Source of the DNA: Clostridiales bacterium | Lineage (GTDB): Bacteria; Bacillota; Clostridia; Christensenellales; DTU072 | Length of the DNA stretch: 64,000 nt | Reading direction: 5' to 3' | Assembly: GCA_012838805.1 (NCBI GenBank) | Contig: DUON01000001.1 | Span: 55,808-119,807, forward strand | Part shown: in pieces, positions 36,266 to 46,900 of the stretch | How the letters are laid out: each line of letters opens with the position of its first letter | Position numbering within the stretch: position 1 is the stretch's first letter | Notes under the pieces: generated by a model | The model's database searches: none | The model's input: only the letters and a program-made list of their open reading frames with translations | What the model was told of the DNA's origin: nothing | Made by a program: the position numbers and the translations under genes

Positions 36266-37611
36266 GCGTCTTTGAGCTTTCTCCAGACCTTTTTTCTGAT
36301 ATAAATAAACATCGCCAAGGCACTAAATAGAGAAGAAATGGGAATGGCAAGCCCTACGCCTGCCATTCCCATTTCCATAAGGTTGGCGAATATAAACGCC
36401 AAGGGTACCCTTAAGAAAATAGAAGATATGGTATTTATCCACATACTGACTTTGGTCTTTCCCAGTCCGTCCACAAGCCCGTATTGGCTCACCGCGTATG
36501 GCAGTATTAGATAATCATATACCAGTGTCTTAAGGTATAGTATCCCATATCCGATAGATTTGTTCTCCAAACGAAAGATTTCAAGCAACTGTCGGGCAAA
36601 GAAAAAAGTGATTACAAAGAATATCAAACCAAAAATTATACTGAAAAGCAAACCGTATTTGAAAGTAGATACTATCCTTTTCAAATCGTTTGCGCCTTTA
36701 TTTTGTCCTACCATTGCGGCGATTGTGGTATTCATTGAACGCACCGGCAAGACCGCAAATGAATTGACCTTAAAGACTACGCTTGCCGCACTTAAAGCAT
36801 AGACCAAGTTTTTGTCAAAGGTTATGTTTATGATATAAGTTAGTACCAAGAAAGAAAGAGAGGCTATGGTGTTCTGCACCGATGTAGGGACGCCTATTCG
36901 TAAAATCTCCTTTGTTTTTTCCAAGTTCAGTTCAAACTTATATCTTTTGATATTAAGTTTTCTTTTTTTTCTAAAGAAGTATATTCCGCTTATTAAAACT
37001 AAAACCAATTGCGATATTGTTGTAGCAAGTGCGACGCCGAATGCTTTCATATTTAAGACAGATACGGCAAGGATATCCAATCCGATATTAATTATGGCAG
37101 CAGTTCCTATGAATATTAAAGGTCTTATCGAATCTCCAAGCCCCCTTAAGACCGCACTTATTCCGTTATAAATAAAGATAAAAAGAGCCCCCAGCATAGT
37201 CGTCTGAAGATATGCTTTCGCCTCGCTTTGCGCCTCAAGCGGGGTTTTCAAAGCTTTTAATATCGAAGACGCTGAAAAGAAAAGCGCAATCGATAGAATA
37301 AGAGCGGTTATGGTCAAAAGGGAAAACATGGTGTTTATGGTCTTTGTCATGTTCTCGTGGTCTTTTGCTCCAAAATGCTGGCTTACCAAAATACCCGCCC
37401 CTGCCGTCAACCCTACCACAGCGTTTATTATCAGATAGCTTATTTGCGCCGCTATACCCACTCCAGCGACGCTTGAAGAATCGTTTGTAAAAATCGATAG
37501 AATCAATATGTCACTGAGATTAATAACCGCTTGTATTATTGTGGATATCAAAAACGGCAAGGAAAATTTGAGCAGCCTTCCCGCCACATTGCCTTGGGTC
37601 AAATCAAGCAT
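36262..37611 (-). CDS. MATE-family efflux transporter
   Basis: A 449-aa polytopic protein with twelve predicted membrane helices and the MATE N-terminal pattern (PFLISTIIQAVINLSDILI; VGLTAGAGILVSQHFGA). These are sodium- or proton-driven exporters of organic cations, drugs or metabolites; the substrate is not predictable here. Start at the ATG at 37611. No Shine-Dalgarno sequence is visible and TATACT lies 10-15 nt upstream, so the leader must be very short if that box is used. Confidence 0.92.
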   Translation of the reverse strand: MLDLTQGNVAGRLLKFSLPFLISTIIQAVINLSDILILSIFTNDSSSVAGVGIAAQISYLIINAVVGLTAGAGILVSQHFGAKDHENMTKTINTMFSLLTITALILSIALFFSASSILKALKTPLEAQSEAKAYLQTTMLGALFIFIYNGISAVLRGLGDSIRPLIFIGTAAIINIGLDILAVSVLNMKAFGVALATTISQLVLVLISGIYFFRKKRKLNIKRYKFELNLEKTKEILRIGVPTSVQNTIASLSFLVLTYIINITFDKNLVYALSAASVVFKVNSFAVLPVRSMNTTIAAMVGQNKGANDLKRIVSTFKYGLLFSIIFGLIFFVITFFFARQLLEIFRLENKSIGYGILYLKTLVYDYLILPYAVSQYGLVDGLGKTKVSMWINTISSIFLRVPLAFIFANLMEMGMAGVGLAIPISSLFSALAMFIYIRKKVWRKLKDA

Positions 37612-37666
37612 TATAGTGGTAGTATAATTAATTAAGGATTTTTAATTAGAATAATGGCTATTACGC

Positions 37667-37696
37667 TTGCCTAATCCTAAAGCTGTATGATATAAT
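37667..37696 (+). promoter_or_regulatory. Promoter of the tRNA-Glu gene
   Basis: TTGCCT (37667-37672), an 18-bp spacer and perfect TATAAT (37691-37696), 18 bp before the mature tRNA 5' end. Confidence 0.7.
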
Positions 37697-37714
37697 TTCT
37701 AATGTCAAAATCAA

Positions 37715-37789
37715 GGCCCCATGGTCAAGTGGTCAAGACTCCGCCCTCTCACGGCGGCAACAGGAGTTCGAATCTCCTTGGGGTCACCA
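37715..37789 (+). tRNA. tRNA-Glu (anticodon CTC)
   Basis: A 75-nt cloverleaf: acceptor GGCCCCA pairs with TGGGGTC, discriminator A and an encoded CCA. The anticodon stem CCGCC/GGCGG encloses the loop CTCTCAC, giving anticodon CTC. The T arm is AGGAG-TTCGAAT-CTCCT. It has its own promoter and terminator, so it is a single-gene unit. Confidence 0.95.
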
Positions 37790-37790
37790 A

Positions 37791-37825
37791 AAACGGGCTA
37801 TCTTTTATAAGACAGCCCGTTTTTT
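37791..37825. terminator. Bidirectional terminator between tRNA-Glu and the giant lipoprotein gene
   Basis: Long inverted repeat AAACGGGCT...AGCCCGTTT with a second inner stem TCTT/AAGA, followed by T on both strands. It ends the tRNA transcript on the plus strand and the convergent 11-kb gene on the minus strand. Confidence 0.85.
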
Positions 37826-37932
37826 GATGTTATTCCTTTCTCAATCAATATCCCCTGATTTTATCGTAATGCCCTTGAACCTATTAAGCAATTCTTGACT
37901 TATCCCTTTGACTGTATCCTTTAATGGCAAAA

Positions 37933-40900
37933 TTAACTGACAGTCAAATCGATAACAGTAAATACAGACTTCCTTATTTCAAAGCCGGGATAGAGATTGT
38001 TATTCAAAAATCTTGTATCATAATTGGTATCGTCACCAAATCCCATTGAGCCGTTTTTAAGCGCCCAATTGCCTAAGTCGTTGGAGACTGGCATGTAGAA
38101 TTTCTGCAATATCTCTTGACCGTCTATTTTTATTCGGGCGGAGTATGCATCTGTGGGAGTCATTACATATCCGGCTCTGCTGAAAGTCTCTATTTCTCTT
38201 GTTATGGTCACTTCTATTGTATGCTCTTGTCCGTCCAGTAGGTCAGGGGTATTCTCGCCGATTTGTTTATAAACCAATTGCTCTCTGTATTCGTACTGTT
38301 CTTTATAGAAGCCAAAATAGAGATAGTCTATGCCTACATTGTTTTTCTTATAGCCAAGATATATACCTTTGTTGTCGTTCGTGGTGATGAATTCAGGTTT
38401 GTTGGTTCCTATCAGCAACCTAAAGTATTCCTGTTCGGACAAAGCGCCCGTGTCTGTTGCCTTAAAGGTTATTGAGTACTTGCTATAGTCGCTTACCATA
38501 GGCAGTCCGCTTCCATTATCTAAGAAAATCCTATCACCTTCGATAAATTCCGTTCCGCCTGATACATTGGAGATAAATTCGCCGGTGTCATAGTTATAGA
38601 AGTTGTTATAGCCTATTGTTCTAAAGCCGGTCTCCATTTGGTAAATTGTGACTTTAGTATTGAGTGCCCAAATTGCAGAACAAGAGGCCGCATTTGTTAT
38701 TATTGGTAAGAGTGATGCGCTATTGAGGTATTCCGAACCCAGCTGAGTGCCATTTCCAAATCTTAGGTTATAAGTACCGTTGCCGTTATGGATTTGGATA
38801 TAGATACTGCCCGTCTCTTCCACAAAGCTCGCTTCCACTACCGTTCTTTGAGCAGACTGCCAGTTGATGTCCATATACTCGTCAGTAAGATATATCAGAC
38901 CGTTTACCCTTAAGAATACTCTGGTATAGCAATTGCCGTATCCGTCGTATCTGATATAAATTCCTATGCCGTTAAAGTCAGTGGAAGTGTTGGACGCATC
39001 TCTAATGTCAACTAAGGGGTGTGTGGTCTTAAGAATTATTGCCGCACTGTAAGGATAATACCATCTCAACGGATTTTGCGGCTGATAATCAAGCGGAATT
39101 GTGGTGTCGGGGTACTCGCCGTCTTGATAGTGGGCGAAGTTCAAGTCCACAACAGTCTTTATGTAGCGGAAGTCCGCATTCTGGGTGTAGGTATTGCGTT
39201 CAATGCTTTGGTTTATTATTTCCTCATCCGTTTGATAATCGTAGCCGTAAATATCCACGGGTTTGGACATATACGGGGTATAGTTATATCCTTGATAGTC
39301 GATATAGTGATAGTTGTAATTCTCGGATACGGTGATAACTATTGTCATAGAGTCCATATACTCTTCTTGATAGTACATATCCGCTTTCATAATGTGGACG
39401 CCCTTATGGAGCAGAACGGTAAAGTTCGGGGTATCCACCAAAACGCCGTTTAGACTGATTTCAAACCTTGCGTTCTCGGGATATGTTACGGGCAGATAAG
39501 AAGAATTGGGGAAGATATAAAATTCTACAAGATTCTTTAGAGCCACAATAATATTTCCAGTTCCGTCGTTTATGGTATAGTGGTGGGAATAATAACTTGA
39601 CGAAGAGGGCATAATCTTGTCCACTCTGGAGCTAACCAAGCCCTGCTTATAGATATCAAAACGGGATATCCAAGCGTATGTGTCATGGGCTAAGAATCCC
39701 GCAAGCGAAAGGTCGCACGGCTGATAACTCTCACCCTTTCCTAAGGCAAAACTAAAGTAATAGGCTTTGTCGATAACGACTATTACCTTATAACCCGAAG
39801 GATCGCCTGCCCTAACGCCAAGTTTGTCTATATACGCCGTAACCTCGTGTGTTCTTCCATCAAACAAATCCAATTCTCCGGGTTTAAGCTGAGTATGATA
39901 AGTGATATTTTCATTGTATTTGGTTATTAAGGTCAAAGTCTCCATTGCTCCCGAAGAGAACCGTAAAGTCAAGCTTCTATTTGAGGTCTCATCCGAATTC
40001 AGAATGATGTCAAAGTAATAATTTGTCATACCAGCCTTTGGCGACAGCCTAAACAATGTGTTAATGTAGTCAAAATTATACATTGCTTTTATTATCTGGC
40101 CTTCCGCATCCCTTTCAGAGACATAATAAGTATAGTTCTGGTCAATTTTTTCTCCAATATCCCTTGTGTCAAGGCTGGAGACAAAAGTTCCTCCCGTATA
40201 ATCGTTGGGCAAGGACTTTCCTCTTGACCAATATAAGTAATCTTCGTCGTCGAACATCCTTATTTGGAAAGGCTGAGACACTATTTCAAAATGCTTATAG
40301 CCAAACAATATTTCATTGTATTTGATAACGATAGTCTGATTGGTGTCATAATAGGAAAGGTTTATCTCGTCGGATACATATTCAAACCATCTCATATAAT
40401 CAATATTTTGGGGTATATCGGTATCCTTGTCACGGTCAACAAAGTGTAAGTATTTGAAAGTGCCGTCGGCGAAGTTCACTCTAACAATAAATTCATCTGA
40501 ACCCGTCAGCATAACATTGGGCAGTTCGTTATTGTAGCCTACGCTTGTCACATAGTTGTAGATATTGAGCTGGCTTTGGACATAGTTGTATGCATACTTA
40601 TATCCCACAGCTCCCCAAGCGCTTATGCCCTTGTTCTCGCCCACAGAGGGGTCATACGCCAGAATAAGGTTGGATACATCTATTGTGTATTGGCTTCCGA
40701 ATCCTAAGGTGTCGTCATTGACAAGCCTGCTTAAATCGTATCTGAATCTGTAAATAAGCCTTTGCTGGTCGAGGTCTAAAGTGTTTATTATATCGGCATA
40801 TATGATTTCAAGCTCCTCTTGGGTGAACCCTTCCTCGTTATAGATTTCATAAATTATCTGATCAGTCATAAGCTCGTCATACGCTTTTTCAATATCTTGA

Positions 40901-43900
40901 GCGGTCAAGGAGTCAAAAATCTGGTCGACTTCTTCATCAGTAGCTCCAAAGTCGCCAAGATAGAGCATCAAACGCTCCTCGCTAAGTTCCTCGAATAGGT
41001 CGTCAATTTCTTGGTCGCTGAGGTTTTCGTATTGGTATTGGTTGATAATTTCTGTGACAAGAAGTATATCTCTCTTTCCTCTTATTTTAAGCAATGCCTC
41101 TTTAACGCCTATAGAATTCAAAGCGATAATAAATTTCTGGAACTTTTTCAATAAAAGCTCTTTCTTGGTGTATTCGCTTAATAGCACCATTTCATCCGTT
41201 ATTTGATACGGAACTTCGCCGTATAGGATATTGAATATTGCGTTTTCACCCGAAGTATCCTGCCCCTCTTCTTGCTTGTATAACAGCTCAAGATATATAT
41301 CTATCTGCCTTTGAAGCACTTTGTATTCGGTTTCAAGGGGTATCAGGTTGTAGTTTTTCATTTTGGTTTGCAAAATATCCACAACATATGGATATACTTG
41401 ACCATTGTATGCCGTTCGGTTAATGGTGTAGTTAAGAAAGCCTATTATCGGAATGATATAATGGCTGTCCACAGTCATTGTATCTTCATTGAAGTTTACT
41501 GTAAGGTCCAAATTGGCTGTGAGCAAATCTCCAAGGCAATAACCGTCCATGCTTTGGGTATAAGCTACACTTGGGAAGAATATCTCCTCGCCGTTGATTA
41601 TTAAAGTGTCCTCGGGCAAATGAGTATCAATGTCTTCCAAAGCTATGTTCCAAATAGTGTCATCTAATCTAAGTCCGTCAAGCTTGAAGAAATAGTCGCC
41701 TTGTGATGGAGGAGTACCATATTCGGCTTCAAGATACGGCTCTTGGTCGTTGTTCAAAAGCTGTATATACAAGTCAGCTTTTATGATTTCCAGCTTGGGA
41801 TTAATGCCGTTAAAGGCGTCGTAACTGAAGAAATAGTTCTTGTTCAGTCCCGTGTATTCAAAATCGATAATTAAGGCGTCTTCTTGAATAATGCCCACTT
41901 CTGTATAGATGTCGTCTCCCACACCCTCAATCAATGCGACCCTTGGCGAATCAAAGTCAGGTTGAGATACAATATTGATATCTTCAAGCAAAAGACCTTT
42001 TTCTCCGCCGTCATCCACAGCGTAATTGAATATGATATTTTGGGGGTTTTCCTCTCCGTACACTCTTGTTACGGTGAAGAAGCCGGGATAGCTGTTTACA
42101 TATTCAACAGGCAGTTCTCTCCTTGTGATTTCCAAATAGGTCTGGTGGTTTGTATCAAAATAGAGTCTGTAATTGATTAAATTGAGATAGTCGTCGCCTT
42201 GCAACAGGTATTCCCCTGTTTCCGTAAGTCTATTAGCTTGCACTCCATGTTCGTCAATGGCTCTTGGAAAGAGATATTGTCTATCAAAGAGTCCCCCTTG
42301 AACAAACAGCGACGGCACATCTTCTTGGTCTATGCCGACTACTTTCTGCCAGTTCTCTTCTGTCATATTGAACACATATTGTGAAAGCGTCAATTCTTCG
42401 CCATAGAAACGGGAGATATCTTCTATATAATAATATACTATTTGTTTTTCTATTCTGAATTCAAACGGCAGTGCGCCTATTCTATTGTCCATAATGATAT
42501 TGAAATTGCCGTTCAAAGCCTGAATTTGAGATATAGATATGGACGACATTTGTCCGGCGTTAATGATACTTGAGTTATTCAGTGTCAATTCCCCTGTAAT
42601 GAGGTCTGACATAACATCAAGGCTTTCATTATTTAATAAGTGCATGCGTAGGATCGGGTCACCGTTTTCAAAAGTTCCCACTTGGGTGCTCATGCCCTCT
42701 TCAGAGTATCGGGCATCAATAATGCGGAACGCCCTGCCCATAAGGTTAATGCCGTCTTTCAACATACTGCCTTGAAGACCGTTATAGTGTTTCCAATTAT
42801 AGCCTTCCCCTTCCAATAAAGTGATTAGGACTTGTCTGGGCTCTATGGTGAACACTCTGTTAAGGGTGGTTATATCCGACAGCCTATGGTTATAGTCTAA
42901 ATAATGTTTATAGATTTCGTCTTGGCTGTGGTCGTCATTCTCTGTTGGGAACATAAACCTTAACACAAATGAATAGCTTCCCACATTAAAATCAGTCACT
43001 TCGCCAAAATCCAATCTGAAGTTCAAATTCCGTCTTTCTTCAAACACATAGTTACCCGCATAGTTGTCAAAGCTAAGCTGTTCGCTATTCAAAGCGGGTT
43101 TAAGACCGTCAAACTGCTTTCTTAGGTTAATGTCGCTTATTCTCCAAGACCCAAGCACTTTTTCTTTTATTTCATAGTCAAACTGGGAATCGGGAGCAAG
43201 CTCCAGCCTATAATTCATATTGGGCGTGGAGGGAATAATCTTAAAGACTCCACGGTCTTTGTCCTCGATATATCCTTCCATAAATTCAGGATATTCATCC
43301 TTTCTCACAAAAGTAAAGTTTACTTCGTTGTTAATGGGATTTGAACTCAAGGTATAGTCTCCCTTGCCCAATGAGGGGGCATTGCCGTCATATACCTTTG
43401 TGACATTGTGCGCGGCAAGGTTTACATATATGATTTGGGGTATTATCTTAAAGCGATAATCTTCGTCAATTATTTCATAGTCTTCATCCCTTTCCAAAGG
43501 CTCGCCGTTCTCGTCCACAATAACCGCAGTATAGTTGCTGTTGCCGGTTACGGCTTTTATGTTGTAGCCTTCAATTACATAGTCGCCGTCCTCTATCACA
43601 TACTCGCCGTCTATCATTTTATACTTCACTGCCCTTGGGAATCTTTCTTGGTTTTGGGGATTGAGATAATAGGGATAGACATTCAAACCTTGGGGATAGA
43701 ATTCAAGCTCGGTGAGCAGCCTATAGTCCTTTGTCTGATAATAGCCGTCCACTTCGGTAAGGATGTTATTAAAGGAAATCTCCGACCCAGTATAGGTCTT
43801 GGACATATTCTCAATCGTGATAAGCACCTTGATTTCCACTGGAATAATCTTAAAGCTGGTATAACGGTAATTTCCATGAAGCTCTATTTCTTCAATGGAA

Positions 43901-46900
43901 GGCTCCTCAAGTTGATAGTTGTTGTTTGATAGCGAATGGATTCTTACGGTATAAAAGCCCACATTGATGACATTATCTCTATTCTCAAAGCTGTACTCTT
44001 GAGGATTCTCGCCCGCCGCCGTCTGTAAATTGACATATACGGTGTCACCCTCTACCAAATCACCTTCTCTTATCCTCGCCTCATATTGAAACGGACTGCC
44101 CTTATATACGCTTCCCGTATATTCTCCGTCCACAAGCTGACCGTACGGTATATTATAGAACTCCGCACGAACTTGCCTTCTTGTGATTTCATACCAGTAT
44201 TCTTCTTTTAATTGCAGGATATGATTAGAATCAGTTGAAGAAAAGCCCACTCTATAAGAGCCTATGTTGGGGCTGGCGTTGACGCCGAAGCTGAACTGTA
44301 TCCTTTCTTTTATTCCGTCATCTATGATATTTCCGTCATTATCTATGACTTCATAGTCCTCATCAGATATATGCGGATAATTTCCGTCGTACTGCTTGGT
44401 AAGGTTTTGTATCTCAATCTCCGCGTACTTGGGCGTAACGGTTAATACCGCCTCTATAAAATTTGATATAATATAATTGGGATGATGAACTGAGCCTAAA
44501 AGAATTCTGTATTCGCCCACATCTTGTCCAGTCTCTCTTTCCAAAACGCCGAACAATTGGTCTTGACCAAAAAGCCCGCTGTGCGGAATCCCCTCGATTG
44601 ACCTAATGGTATATTCAAATAACGGGTCTTCGTCGCCATAGATTTTTTGACAATCAAGCGCTTGAATCTCTATTTCCCTTTTTTGGATAGTCAGCATTCC
44701 GTCAAAGTAAATGATATTATAGTTTCTTGATGTCAAGCCTTGGGCTTTTATGACATACTCTCCCACATCTGTTCCTTCCCAAACAGGGTCACCGTTATTG
44801 TCCTCGCAAACAAACTCCAATTCTCCCAAAAGACTTGCTATACTGTCGTTATAGGCAAATGCTTGAGCATAGTCGGAAGAGGCTGTAACGGTAAAATCAG
44901 GCATACTTTGTCCGTATATCTTGGTATAGTTTCCGACAGTCAGATATAGATTCCTCTTATAGATAGTCAAGTAATTGCTTATATATTGAACTTCATAATT
45001 CAAATTGCCGGGAGGGGCGAAAAGAATTTCATACTCGCCTACACTGTTGTTTAAGGACGGGCTCACTCTCAACAAATAGCCGTCAAATGAGTCTCCCTCA
45101 ATAAGACCGCTTCGGGGGTTGCCAAGCACCGCCGCCGTGGTATAGGTGAACGCTGGATCAGCCTGACCATATTCTTTTTGGTGGCTGTTCGCAATAACCA
45201 TGATTTCTCTTTTGGTTATCTCAAACTCCGCATCTTCTAAGGTTATTGTATAGTTTCGATGATCCGCCACGCTTGCCCTAATGATATAAGTTCCCACTGA
45301 TGTCTTTTTGCCTATTTCCATTTGAACGCCCATGCTGTTAAGGAAAGAATAAGAGATTTCGCCTAAGATAGAGGCAGTTTCGTCATAGCCGAATACATTT
45401 TCCGTGCTATAAATCATTTCATAACTGCCGTCGGGCTGCTCAATATATTCCACAGCATAGAATTGGCAAATAAACTGTGGGTTATGTTCTCCATAAACCT
45501 TGGTGACATCGTTGGGGATGATATGTATCTCTTTAGGTCTAATCACCACACGACGATAATTTACTAAGAATGAATTATGGATTCTATCGTTGTTCACTGC
45601 GGAATTGGCGTCATAGTGAAGATAAATCTCATAAGTTCCCGCATCTTTGGGCCATGAGCCGAACTCCTCGCCGCTTTCGATATTTATGTACTTGAAGATA
45701 TAATTTATACCCTCTTCAAGTTCCAGTTTCACCATATCCACATTTTCGGGCTGGTCGGTATGTGCTGAATAGCCCCAAATCTCATAGTTTATTTCACGGT
45801 CTTGACCGTACCTGAAATAATAGGTGTTGTCGTTTTCATTAAAGAAATCGTTTTCCTCAAAGACAATCTCTATATACATCCTGTCATGCATGATGATGTC
45901 ATAGCTGGTTTTTGCCACGATATTCCCCTCAATGTAGGTTATGAATATCTGCTGTCTTCGGGCGAAGCCTGAAAAGTCCTCATTGTTGAATTGGGCTTTG
46001 TTGAGGATAAAGGTATCCTGCGGCTTAATGTCTTCACTCTTGGCGTCCGTAAGGCTTAGAGTTTGCGTGGTGTTATTGTTATAGTATAAAATCACCGTTC
46101 CGCCTTGCACCGTGAACGGGTCAAGCTCGATGTACTTGGTCTTGGGAATGTTGCCCATTCTAATCTCTACAAGCTGTTTTTGAATGACATTTATATTATA
46201 AAGCAAGGTCTTGGATACGCCCGAATGGCTGAATGTGATTATTATGGGTCTTGTGCCAAGACTAAGGTCTTCCTTACTGTAATTAAGCATTGAAGGAGAT
46301 AGGGGAACTATCGTAAAGCCAAGGTCGATATCGCCTTCTCCGATTCCCTCTTCCATGTCCAAATTGTGATAATAATAGACTTTGATACGCGCTTTCCTCA
46401 AATCCAAACTCATGCCTTCAGTGACATCGGGAATATGGAAATCATCAGCAAACTCTATTTTCAAAAGCTCCTTTTCTCTGACATGAACAGTACAGCTTAA
46501 TAAGATATCTTGGTACCTAAGATGTATGATTTGAACACTCGCTTCATTATGGTTGTAGTCTAAAATCTCAATGCTATCCAAATTGTCGTTTATGTCAATA
46601 ATCTCATAAAATTCGCCCTCATTAAAGATGACCTTGAACGCTGCGCCCGCAGGGAAGTCAATTTGAGTCCGCCCTTGATAAGCCATAATTGTAGGCTGTT
46701 CCGTGGGTTCTTCGCCGTCGGCGGATATATCCCAAGTTATGGCAGTGGCTATGCGGTAAGCGATAATAACATCAAAACTGATTTCAAACTCATCTATCTT
46801 GATTGTTATCGTCCTTGTTTCATAATCTATATCGGGTTCAAGCGAAGTATCCAGCTCGGTTATGGTCAAGACGATAGACTTTTCTTCGCCTTGCAGATTG

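Noticed and set aside
37609..37649. Leaderless promoter for the MATE gene
   Set aside because: TATACT and an overlapping TATAAT are present and there is no ribosome binding site, but no acceptable -35 box is found; kept only as a remark.
39019..39453. Plus-strand open frames opposite the giant lipoprotein
   Set aside because: The lipoprotein frame is continuous, has a signal sequence, ribosome binding site and repeated modules; the antisense frames have none.
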